64,000 nt of DNA from Patiriisocius marinistellae (GTDB lineage: Bacteria > Bacteroidota > Bacteroidia > Flavobacteriales > Flavobacteriaceae): positions 62,001 to 126,000 of the forward strand of contig NZ_BKCF01000005.1 in the NCBI RefSeq assembly GCF_009014635.1. Direction: 5' to 3'. Under the pieces are notes generated by a model. The model did no database searches, had not been told where the DNA came from, and was given only the letters and a program-made list of their open reading frames with translations. Each line of letters opens with the position of its first letter. The first letter of the stretch is position 1. Positions 1 through 7,132 of the stretch are shown piece by piece. The position numbers were made by a program, and so were the translations under genes.

Positions 1-252
1 ACAAATATGGCGCAACTTACAGAGGAAGTAGGAGAGGTAGCCCGTATTATAGCAAGAAGATATGGTGAGCAAAGCGAAAAAGAGAGTGATAAAAATAAAG
101 ACCTAGGAGAAGAGCTAGCAGATGTCATGTTTGTAGTTTTGTGTCTCGCCAATCAAACAGGTGTTAATTTGCAAGAGGCTTTTGATAAAAAGTTAGACAT
201 TAAAACTAAACGCGATCACGACCGTCATCATAACAATGAAAAACTTAAATAA
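1..252 (+). CDS. MazG-like nucleotide pyrophosphohydrolase, 5' end outside window
   Basis: The reading frame is open from the first base, so the gene starts upstream and only about 83 C-terminal codons are present. The segment carries EEVGEV followed by GEELADVMF, the paired acidic helices that bind magnesium in the all-alpha NTP pyrophosphohydrolase (MazG) fold. Family members hydrolyse nucleoside triphosphates to monophosphates plus pyrophosphate, often to clean the nucleotide pool. The met at 7-9 is internal by comparison with the family, which normally has one more helix before it. The stop codon overlaps the start of the next gene (TAATG), which suggests translational coupling. The substrate cannot be told from this fragment. 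Confidence 0.85.
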   Translation, partial: TNMAQLTEEVGEVARIIARRYGEQSEKESDKNKDLGEELADVMFVVLCLANQTGVNLQEAFDKKLDIKTKRDHDRHHNNEKLK

Positions 253-491
253 TGTTTAAAAGGATAATAAATTATAAAGGTTTTTGGAAGTCCGTTTTAA
301 TTCTAGGTGTGAGTTTTGGGGTTATACTATTTCTTTTAAAATGGGCGTTTTCTGGTTTTTCATTTGAAAATCTATCACCCACACCTCGTTTTTTTATTGG
401 TTGGGCGATGACCTCGCTTTTTTATGGTTTAATAATGACTTTCATAAAATTTTGGGCAAAGCTCAAAGAAAAAGACAATCGTAGTAAATGA
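252..491 (+). CDS. small membrane protein, function unknown
   Basis: This 79-residue protein has two hydrophobic stretches, about residues 14-32 and 47-66, separated by a short Pro/Ser-rich loop. It ends in a basic, charged tail, so a two-pass inner-membrane protein is likely. It starts on the TAATG overlap with the MazG-like gene and its stop overlaps the start of aroA by 4 bp, so the three genes form one tight transcription unit. I do not recognise a characterised family. The tight packing and reasonable codon use support it as a real gene. Confidence 0.7.
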   Translation: MFKRIINYKGFWKSVLILGVSFGVILFLLKWAFSGFSFENLSPTPRFFIGWAMTSLFYGLIMTFIKFWAKLKEKDNRSK

Positions 492-1723
492 TAGCACAGC
501 TAAAAAAAATAAATACAGTAAAAAACGCAGTCGTTGCTATCACTGGATCAAAAAGTGAGAGTAATCGATTGTTGATTTTACAAGCATTATTTCCAGACAT
601 TGCAATTGAAAACCTATCAAATAGTGACGATACTGTTGTGCTTAGTAAAGCATTAAAAAGCACTAACCCCGTTGTAGATATTCACCATGCGGGAACTGCA
701 ATGCGGTTTTTAACAGCGTATTTTGTAGCAAAAAAAGACTCAAATGTTGTGCTAACAGGTAGTTCAAGAATGCAAGAAAGGCCCATAGGGTTATTAGTAC
801 AAGCGTTACGAGAAATGGGTGCAAATATTGAATATCAAGAAAACGAAGGCTTTCCGCCACTGCAAATTAAAGGTGTTGAAAAGTTAAAAAATAAAGTAAC
901 AATAGCCGCGGGCGTGAGTAGTCAATATATTTCGGCATTAATGCTTATTGCGCCTAGTTTAAAAGAAGGACTAAAGATTGAATTGATAGGTGATATTACA
1001 TCGCGTCCTTATCTTGAAATGACATTAAAATTACTAAAAGAAATAGGTGTCACATATCATTTTCAAGGTCAAAACATTACAATTTCTCCTCTTACAAAGA
1101 TAGCTCCGCAAACAATAACAGTAGAGTCAGATTGGTCTTCGGCTTCTTATTTTTATAGTTTGGTAGCGCTCTCGAGTAACATGTCTGTGACGCTCTCTGC
1201 CTATAAAAAAGATAGCTTGCAAGGAGATGCTTCGCTAGCAACGGTGTATGAAAATTTTGGCGTGATTACTCAATTTAATGGCGATAATACCATTACTATA
1301 ACTAAAGAAAAAGAGGTTGATTTAACAGAGATACACCTTAATTTAATCAACACGCCAGATATTGCTCAAACAATTGCAGTGACAAGTTTTGGGTTGGGTA
1401 TTTCTTGTAATCTAACAGGTTTACATACGTTGAAAATTAAAGAGACAGACCGCCTTGAAGCTCTTAAAACTGAGCTCTCAAAACTTGGTGCTTCTATCAA
1501 TGTCACTAATAAATCCTTGCACCTTAAAGCAAATAGTGTAGCAAAAATTTCAGAAGTTAAAACAATTGAGACATACCAAGATCACCGTATGGCGATGGCA
1601 TTTGCTCCGTTAGCTTTGCTGTTTCCTGTCGCAATTGAAGATCCAATGGTTGTTTCAAAATCGTATCCAGAATTTTATAGTGATTTAGAAAAAATAGGAA
1701 TTAGCACTACATTTTTAGAATAA
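488..1723 (+). CDS. aroA: 3-phosphoshikimate 1-carboxyvinyltransferase (EPSP synthase)
   Basis: AroA joins phosphoenolpyruvate to shikimate-3-phosphate, the sixth step of the shikimate pathway to chorismate and aromatic amino acids. At 411 residues it is slightly shorter than the enterobacterial enzyme, as is usual in Flavobacteriia. Visible signatures are the N-terminal GSKSESNR (Lys and Arg that bind substrate), AGTAMRF and RMQERPIG (PEP loop), QYISALM, TPDIAQT with the catalytic-region Asp, KIKETDRL and YQDHRMAMAF near the C-terminus. The ATG at 488 overlaps the preceding gene by 4 bp. No terminator is evident just after the stop. Confidence 0.95.
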   Translation: MIAQLKKINTVKNAVVAITGSKSESNRLLILQALFPDIAIENLSNSDDTVVLSKALKSTNPVVDIHHAGTAMRFLTAYFVAKKDSNVVLTGSSRMQERPIGLLVQALREMGANIEYQENEGFPPLQIKGVEKLKNKVTIAAGVSSQYISALMLIAPSLKEGLKIELIGDITSRPYLEMTLKLLKEIGVTYHFQGQNITISPLTKIAPQTITVESDWSSASYFYSLVALSSNMSVTLSAYKKDSLQGDASLATVYENFGVITQFNGDNTITITKEKEVDLTEIHLNLINTPDIAQTIAVTSFGLGISCNLTGLHTLKIKETDRLEALKTELSKLGASINVTNKSLHLKANSVAKISEVKTIETYQDHRMAMAFAPLALLFPVAIEDPMVVSKSYPEFYSDLEKIGISTTFLE

Positions 1724-1743
1724 ATTTTTGATGTTAATATTTA

Positions 1744-1864
1744 CTTCGGAAATGTGACTATTTTTAAATAACTGCTATTAATTAAACCTATTGTTTGCAT
1801 TTTTCGTGATTATACAACTTAGTTTAATGAGATAAGAGCGCTTTGATACTTAATATTTCCGAAG
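1744..1864. repeat. pair of inverted CTTCGGAAAT words in the aroA-queA gap
   Basis: The 311-bp gap between aroA and queA holds one copy of the 10-bp word CTTCGGAAAT at 1744-1753 and its exact reverse complement at 1855-1864, about 100 bp apart and facing each other. The rest of the gap is AT-rich, with no open frame worth calling, until the queA promoter. The same word recurs across the window. Its role is unknown. Confidence 0.6.
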
Positions 1865-1973
1865 AAATTAAAGAGTTTTGAAATTTCGGGAAAGAAAAGA
1901 CTGCAAATTTCAACGTTTTATTTTTGTTTTTACCCTCATAATGAGATTCTTCAAAAGATAAATGCCGTTTTAC

Positions 1974-2005
1974 TTGACAACGCCTATCGCCAGATTGTAT
2001 ATTTG
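1974..2005 (+). promoter_or_regulatory. predicted Bacteroidetes promoter of queA
   Basis: TTG at 1974-1976 is followed after 21 bp by TATATTTG at 1998-2005. This matches the Bacteroidetes housekeeping pattern of a TTTG-like -33 element and a TAnnTTTG -7 element. Transcription would start near 2012, leaving a leader of about 20 nt before the queA ATG. Confidence 0.6.
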
Positions 2006-2034
2006 CAGCTTTTAAAACCTAAAATCAAGAACTT

Positions 2035-3090
2035 ATGGGGATGAAACTCTCACATTTTAATTTCGAATTACCTGAAGAACTTTTAGCTGAATATCCAAGT
2101 GAAGAAAGAGATGAGGCCAGATTGATGGTCTTAAACCGAAAAGAACAAACTATTGAGCATAAAATGTTCAAGGATTTAATTAACTACTTTGATGAGGATG
2201 ATATTCTTGTATTAAATAATACGAAGGTTTTTCCTGCTAGATTGTACGGAAATAAAGAAAAAACTGGTGCGAGAATTGAGGTATTTTTGTTGCGTGAGTT
2301 AAATCCAGAAACAAGGCTTTGGGATGTATTAGTTGACCCAGCTAGAAAAATAAGAATAGGAAATAAATTATATTTTGGCGATGACGAAACATTAGTTGCT
2401 GAGGTGATTGATAATACAACATCAAGAGGAAGAACGCTACGTTTTTTGTATGATGGGTCTTATGAAGAGTTTAGAAATAAATTAACTGAGCTTGGTGAAA
2501 CACCACTTCCTAAATATATTAAGCGTGAGGTTCAGCCAGAAGATGCTGAGCGTTACCAAACAATTTTTGCTAAGGAAGAAGGTGCTGTTGCAGCTCCAAC
2601 TGCAGGATTACACTTTTCTAAGCATTTATTAAAACGCCTAGAGATTAAGGGTGTTAAATTTCCAGAAGTTACTTTACATGTAGGTTTAGGAACTTTTAGT
2701 GCTGTTGAGGTTGAAGATCTTTCTAAGCACAAAATGGATAGCGAAGAGATGCATATTCCTGAGTCTTCTGTAGAGGTTATTAATGATGCAATTGCAAAAC
2801 AAAAACGTATTTGCGCAGTAGGTACTACTGTAATGCGCGCATTAGAAAGTTCAGTTTCATCAAAAGGAACTTTGAATGCTTATGATGGTTGGACAAATAA
2901 GTTTGTTTTTCCTCCTTATGATTTTAGTATTGCTAATACAATGGTTACTAATTTTCATACACCTAAATCAACATTATTAATGATGGTGAGTGCATTTGCG
3001 GGTCATGAATTTACTAAGAAGGCATACGAAGAAGCAATTAAAGAGAAGTACCGTTTTTACACTTACGGTGATGCTATGTTGATTATATAA
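2035..3090 (+). CDS. queA: S-adenosylmethionine:tRNA ribosyltransferase-isomerase
   Basis: QueA moves and isomerises the ribose of S-adenosylmethionine onto 7-aminomethyl-7-deazaguanine at tRNA position 34, giving epoxyqueuosine. The 351-residue product has the family hallmarks: the N-terminal [36 protein letters not shown], the [10 protein letters not shown] block, [18 protein letters not shown] and the C-terminal [16 protein letters not shown]. Two in-frame ATGs exist (2035 and 2041). The second gives the more usual MKLSHF start. It has its own promoter and terminator, so it is probably monocistronic. Confidence 0.96.
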   Translation: MGMKLSHFNFELPEELLAEYPSEERDEARLMVLNRKEQTIEHKMFKDLINYFDEDDILVLNNTKVFPARLYGNKEKTGARIEVFLLRELNPETRLWDVLVDPARKIRIGNKLYFGDDETLVAEVIDNTTSRGRTLRFLYDGSYEEFRNKLTELGETPLPKYIKREVQPEDAERYQTIFAKEEGAVAAPTAGLHFSKHLLKRLEIKGVKFPEVTLHVGLGTFSAVEVEDLSKHKMDSEEMHIPESSVEVINDAIAKQKRICAVGTTVMRALESSVSSKGTLNAYDGWTNKFVFPPYDFSIANTMVTNFHTPKSTLLMMVSAFAGHEFTKKAYEEAIKEKYRFYTYGDAMLII

Positions 3091-3105
3091 TCAACTTTTA
3101 AAATT

Positions 3106-3137
3106 AAAAAATCCCGATGGCAACACCGGGATTTTTT
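3106..3137 (+). terminator. rho-independent terminator after queA
   Basis: A perfect 10-bp stem, AAAAATCCCG (3106-3115) with CGGGATTTTT (3127-3136), encloses an 11-nt loop and runs into a T tract. It lies 15 bp after the queA stop. Confidence 0.85.
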
Positions 3138-3186
3138 AATTTGTAGTGATTTGCTATTGATATGTGCTCTTTTTAAGTTATTTTAG

Positions 3187-4863
3187 TTGAGTTATTTATG
3201 GAGTTATATTAAGATTATTTTGAAAAAAATTACATATTTATTTTTTTTAATGGCAACAGGACTTTTGTTTTCACAAGAGCCCATAAGTTGGTCTTATGAT
3301 TTTGATGTTGCGCCAGAAATTATAGAGCTTCCTCGTCTTGATTTAGAAATAATTCAAGAACAAGATAGTATTAATGATCTTGATAAAAGCCAGCCTTGGC
3401 GTTACGGAATTGAAAGACCTGTTAGTTTAGATTTACAAAATCAAGGGACATGGACAGATCTTCCAGATGAGAATGGCCGACTATGGCAGGCTGCTATATG
3501 GAGCAGAGGTGCAGTTAATTTGAGTGTTAACTTTGATTCGTTTTATTTACCAGAAGGAAGCAAATTGCAGTTTTTCAATGAGGATAAAACCGATGTTTCA
3601 AAATTGTATGGAAATAAAGAGAATACTCCAAATAATAAAATAGCCTCTTGGTTTGTGGAGGGTGATTTGATTTACGTAGAGTATTTTGAGCCTTATTCTG
3701 TTGCTACAAATGTTGTATTAAAAATTGGTAGTGTTATTCATGGTTATAGAATGGGTAAAGTACATGAGTTGTTTGATACTAATCGGGGGTTGAATGATAG
3801 TGGTGATTGTAATTATGATGTAAATTGTCCTGTGGGAGAGGATTTTGATAATTATAAAGTTATTATAAAAAAAGCTGTTGCCTTGCTTACACTAGGTAAT
3901 GGGTATTTATGTTCTGCTTCTATGGTAAATAATACTGCTATGGATAAGACTCCGTATTTATTGACAGCAAATCATTGTTTACAAAATAGTGATCCATCTT
4001 TATGGAGCATCCGTTTTAACTGGGTAAGCCCAGATCCTGTTTGTGGAGAAGCTGTTAATAGCCTAGATATTCAAACAAATTTTACAATGAGTGGTACCGA
4101 GCTTATTTCTGCAAATGAGATAAGTGATTTTGCTTTAGTTAAGTTATATAATCCAGTACCAGTTTCATGGGATATTACATTTGCAGGTTGGGACAGGAGT
4201 GATTTGTTGCCGCAATTTCAAATTGGGATTCATCATCCTAACGGTGATATTATGAAAATATCTAGAGACGACGATGGTGCAACAAAAGAAAATGCAAATG
4301 GAACAGATGTTTGGCTTATAGGTGGAGTAAATGCTGGAAACGGCAACGGATGGGAAATAGGGACTACCGAAAGTGGATCCTCAGGGTCACCTCTATTTAA
4401 TGAAAATGGAAAAATTATAGGGCAACTTTATGCTGGTCAAGCTTCTTGCTTAGGAACTGAAACTAATAATGACTATGATATTTATGGTAGATTCGCTAGT
4501 TCTTGGGATTCTGGAAACACGCCACAAACAAGGCTTAAAGATTGGTTGGACCCAATTAATAGTGGACAAACCTCAATAGAGTCTGTTCAAAACATTCTTG
4601 GTTTACCAGATAATCAAATTACAGGAATTCTTGAAATTTATCCTAATCCAGCAACAACATCACTAACCATAACAAATAGTAAATATCCACATTTAGTATA
4701 TAGTTTCTATAGTGCTACTGGCCATAAGATAATGTCTGGTTCGCTTTCAAATACAGATAATAATTTGAATATAGCCAACTGTGCTGATGGTATCTATTTT
4801 TTAAATTTGGTTGATGAAGACTCAAATCAACAGATTACTAAAAAAATAGTAATTAATAAATAG
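3187..4863 (+). CDS. secreted trypsin-like serine protease with type IX sorting domain
   Basis: This is a predicted extracellular protease of the S1 fold, closest in look to lysyl endopeptidase-type enzymes. Numbering from 3187, the catalytic triad can be read as His263 (TANHC), Asp314 (SDFALVKL) and Ser399 (GSSGSP). The N-terminus is a signal peptide. Residues from about 480 form a Por-type C-terminal sorting domain (LEIYPNPATTSLTI to the final KKIVINK), which sends the protein through the type IX system. Both 3187 and 3220 are TTG codons. The 3220 start gives a compact signal peptide beginning MKKITYLFFL and may be the true one. No ATG precedes the signal peptide. A terminator follows. Confidence 0.88.
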   Translation: MSYLWSYIKIILKKITYLFFLMATGLLFSQEPISWSYDFDVAPEIIELPRLDLEIIQEQDSINDLDKSQPWRYGIERPVSLDLQNQGTWTDLPDENGRLWQAAIWSRGAVNLSVNFDSFYLPEGSKLQFFNEDKTDVSKLYGNKENTPNNKIASWFVEGDLIYVEYFEPYSVATNVVLKIGSVIHGYRMGKVHELFDTNRGLNDSGDCNYDVNCPVGEDFDNYKVIIKKAVALLTLGNGYLCSASMVNNTAMDKTPYLLTANHCLQNSDPSLWSIRFNWVSPDPVCGEAVNSLDIQTNFTMSGTELISANEISDFALVKLYNPVPVSWDITFAGWDRSDLLPQFQIGIHHPNGDIMKISRDDDGATKENANGTDVWLIGGVNAGNGNGWEIGTTESGSSGSPLFNENGKIIGQLYAGQASCLGTETNNDYDIYGRFASSWDSGNTPQTRLKDWLDPINSGQTSIESVQNILGLPDNQITGILEIYPNPATTSLTITNSKYPHLVYSFYSATGHKIMSGSLSNTDNNLNIANCADGIYFLNLVDEDSNQQITKKIVINK

Positions 4864-4886
4864 GCACATTTTGATATTTGATATGG

Positions 4887-4912
4887 ATTCCGTTTTCTAC
4901 GGAATTTTTTTT
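4887..4912 (+). terminator. terminator after the protease gene
   Basis: ATTCCGT (4887-4893) pairs with ACGGAAT (4899-4905) around a 5-nt loop and is followed by eight T residues. It lies 24 bp after the stop. Confidence 0.75.
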
Positions 4913-4943
4913 GCTTCATTGCCATCCATAAATTGTATTTTTG
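4910..4943 (+). promoter_or_regulatory. predicted promoter of rlmN with almost no leader
   Basis: TTTG at 4910-4913, a 22-bp spacer and TATTTTTG at 4936-4943 match the Bacteroidetes -33/-7 pattern. The rlmN ATG is only 7 bp downstream of the -7 element, so the mRNA would be leaderless or nearly so. The -33 element overlaps the T tract of the preceding terminator. Confidence 0.6.
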
Positions 4944-4950
4944 CCATTAA

Positions 4951-5991
4951 ATGAAATCAGATAAAAAAGACATACGGTCACTTTCTAAGGAACAGTTAAG
5001 AGAATTTTTCACAAGTATTGGGGACAAGCCTTTTCGTGGAAATCAAGTTTATGAATGGCTGTGGAGTAAAGGCGCTCATACATTTGATGGAATGACTAAC
5101 ATATCAAAAGAAACAAGAGCGCACCTTGAAGATAATTTTGTGATTAATCATATAGAAGTTGATAGTCTTCAACGTAGTGCAGATGGCACGGTTAAGAACG
5201 CTGTAAAACTCCATGATGGTCTTATTGTAGAATCTGTGCTTATTCCTACGAATAAAAGAACAACGGCTTGTGTGTCCTCTCAAGTGGGTTGTAGTTTAGA
5301 TTGTAAGTTTTGTGCAACGGCGAAGCTTAAGCGAATGCGAAATCTTAACCCTGACGAAATCTACGACCAAGTGGTTGCTATTGATAAGGAAAGTAGGCTC
5401 TACCATAATCGTCCACTTTCAAATATTGTATTTATGGGGATGGGAGAACCACTTATGAACTACAAAAATGTTTTAGCTTCCATAGAAAAGATTACTAGCG
5501 AAGAAGGACTTGGGATGTCACCAAAACGAATTGTTGTATCAACTTCTGGTGTTCCTAAAATGATAAAAAAAATGGCAGATGATGATGTTAAATTTAATCT
5601 TGCAGTTTCACTTCATTCGGCAATTCAAGAAACAAGAGAGCAAATTATGCCTTTTGCTAAGTCATTTACGTTAACTGATTTAAAAGAAGCTTTAGAATAC
5701 TGGTATCAACAAACAGGTAAGAGCGTTACCTATGAATATATTGTTTGGGGTGGTATTAATGATAAAGATGTGGATGTTAAAGCGCTCGTTCAATTTTGTA
5801 GTTATATTCCTTGCAAGGTGAATATTATTGAATACAACCCTATTGATGATGGGGAATTTCAGCAAGCAGAAAATGCAGCTATTGATAATTATATTTCAAC
5901 TTTAGAAAAAGCCAGAATTCCTGTAACTGTTAGAAGAAGTAGAGGTAAAGATATTGATGCTGCTTGTGGACAATTAGCAAATAAGGCATAA
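4951..5991 (+). CDS. rlmN: 23S rRNA (adenine2503-C2)/tRNA (adenine37-C2) methyltransferase
   Basis: RlmN is a radical-SAM enzyme that methylates C2 of A2503 in 23S rRNA and of A37 in some tRNAs, which affects translational fidelity. The 346-residue product has the CX3CX2C iron-sulfur motif CSLDCKFC (Cys114, Cys118, Cys121), the SAM-binding stretch VFMGMGEPLMNY, and the C-terminal DAACGQL. Cys339 there matches the cysteine that is transiently methylated in the dual-cysteine mechanism. It appears monocistronic, with its own promoter and a strong bidirectional terminator. Confidence 0.97.
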   Translation: MKSDKKDIRSLSKEQLREFFTSIGDKPFRGNQVYEWLWSKGAHTFDGMTNISKETRAHLEDNFVINHIEVDSLQRSADGTVKNAVKLHDGLIVESVLIPTNKRTTACVSSQVGCSLDCKFCATAKLKRMRNLNPDEIYDQVVAIDKESRLYHNRPLSNIVFMGMGEPLMNYKNVLASIEKITSEEGLGMSPKRIVVSTSGVPKMIKKMADDDVKFNLAVSLHSAIQETREQIMPFAKSFTLTDLKEALEYWYQQTGKSVTYEYIVWGGINDKDVDVKALVQFCSYIPCKVNIIEYNPIDDGEFQQAENAAIDNYISTLEKARIPVTVRRSRGKDIDAACGQLANKA

Positions 5992-5992
5992 A

Positions 5993-6026
5993 AAAAAGAG
6001 CGTTACAATATTGTAACGCTCTTTTT
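5993..6026. terminator. bidirectional terminator, perfect 34-bp palindrome
   Basis: The 34 bp are a perfect inverted repeat centred between 6009 and 6010, with GAGCGTTACAAT arms and A/T runs on both ends. It sits between the convergent rlmN (+) and the secreted protein gene (-), so it can terminate both. Confidence 0.9.
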
Positions 6027-6043
6027 GATTAAAAGACGAATCT

Positions 6044-6877
6044 TTATTTTTTTACAAATTTGAAAGACTTTTCAGCTCCTTCTATTGAAACTTTACCAAT
6101 GTAAACACCAGTGTTAAGATTTCCTAAGTTGATTTGAGCTTCAGTTAGGCCAATTGTTTGAGTCATAACTTGTTTTCCTGTAATATCAAAAACTGTAATA
6201 TTATTCATTGCAACACGATTAGAAATGTTAAGCGTATTGTTTGCGTCTACAAAAAAGCTAAATGCTAAAAGATTTTGTTCTGGAGTATTTAACGCTCCTT
6301 GATCTCCAGCTGCAATTGCTGTGTCAGGAGTAGACTCATATGCAAAATCAGTTACTGTGAATCCGTCAGCTGTTACTCCTTCAAAACCAACCCACCCGTA
6401 GTGAGTATTACCATCAATTTGAAAAGCTACACCAGCAAAACCGTCAGGAGTGTTGTTTCCATCACCACAAAAAGTACCAGCAATTCCATCTAAATAACAT
6501 AGTGATCCTACATTACCAAAATCTCCAGTTCCAGCGCTAATCATATCGCCTTCGTCAAGGTTAAGTGCATATGTGTAGTTACCTACTAAAGACCCTACAG
6601 TTAATCCAGAAACTTCAAGCATTTCATTATTAATAGCTGTAAACGCTTCACCAGCACCACCAACTAATCCATAAATCATTCTTAAGTCATCAGTCCCATC
6701 TGCATTAAAGTCAATGTAGAAAGGGTCAGTTCCAGCTGCTGATACAGCTACAAAATCAGGGTCAAGATCTGTGTAAACAACTTGTCCAGATGCATCTGCA
6801 ACACCAGCAATGGCTAGTGATAAAGCTCCGTACTTAGCAACATTGTTTGATAAGTTTTTTTTAGTATTTTTTTTCAT
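6044..6877 (-). CDS. secreted protein with type IX sorting domain, function unknown
   Basis: The 277-residue product starts with a lysine-rich signal peptide, and the hydrophobic core GALSLAIAGVADASG ends near residue 32. A middle domain is rich in Asp, Gly and aromatics and includes DFNADGTDDLR, which resembles a calcium-binding loop. The last 75 residues or so (LAFSFFVDANNTLNIS to KSFKFVKK) form a typical Por-type C-terminal sorting domain. The protein is therefore probably exported by the type IX system and released or anchored at the surface. The middle domain gives no reliable function. It is divergent from the next gene and shares the 6878-6970 promoter gap with it. Confidence 0.75.
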   Translation of the reverse strand: MKKNTKKNLSNNVAKYGALSLAIAGVADASGQVVYTDLDPDFVAVSAAGTDPFYIDFNADGTDDLRMIYGLVGGAGEAFTAINNEMLEVSGLTVGSLVGNYTYALNLDEGDMISAGTGDFGNVGSLCYLDGIAGTFCGDGNNTPDGFAGVAFQIDGNTHYGWVGFEGVTADGFTVTDFAYESTPDTAIAAGDQGALNTPEQNLLAFSFFVDANNTLNISNRVAMNNITVFDITGKQVMTQTIGLTEAQINLGNLNTGVYIGKVSIEGAEKSFKFVKK

Positions 6878-6970
6878 GATTTTTATTTTTAAAAGTTTAC
6901 TTTCGTTTTTTTACGAAAAAAATTCAAGCGTAAATATACAAAAAAATAATAAACTCCTAATTTAGTTTGT

Positions 6971-7132
6971 ATGAAAGGAAGAGGAAAAATTGTAACTAAA
7001 ACATTATCAAATAGTAAGGGTTTAGATCCTTTAAGGCCAACCATTAATAGCTCTTTAGCTCATTTGGCATATGGTCATTTATCTTTTGTCGCATGGAGAG
7101 AATTAAAAAAGAAGAGCAATGAAGAAAAATAA
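6971..7132 (+). CDS. 53-residue basic peptide, overlaps the next gene
   Basis: ATG at 6971 opens a 53-codon frame (MKGRGKIVTK to ELKKKSNEEK) that ends at TAA 7130-7132, overlapping the start of the phosphatase-sulfotransferase gene by 14 bp in another frame. The peptide is basic, has no membrane segment, and I know of no family for it. The overlap geometry is typical of translational coupling and its codons are AT-ending like those of its neighbours. These are the only grounds for calling it. It could instead be an upstream leader frame. Confidence 0.5.
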   Translation: MKGRGKIVTKTLSNSKGLDPLRPTINSSLAHLAYGHLSFVAWRELKKKSNEEK

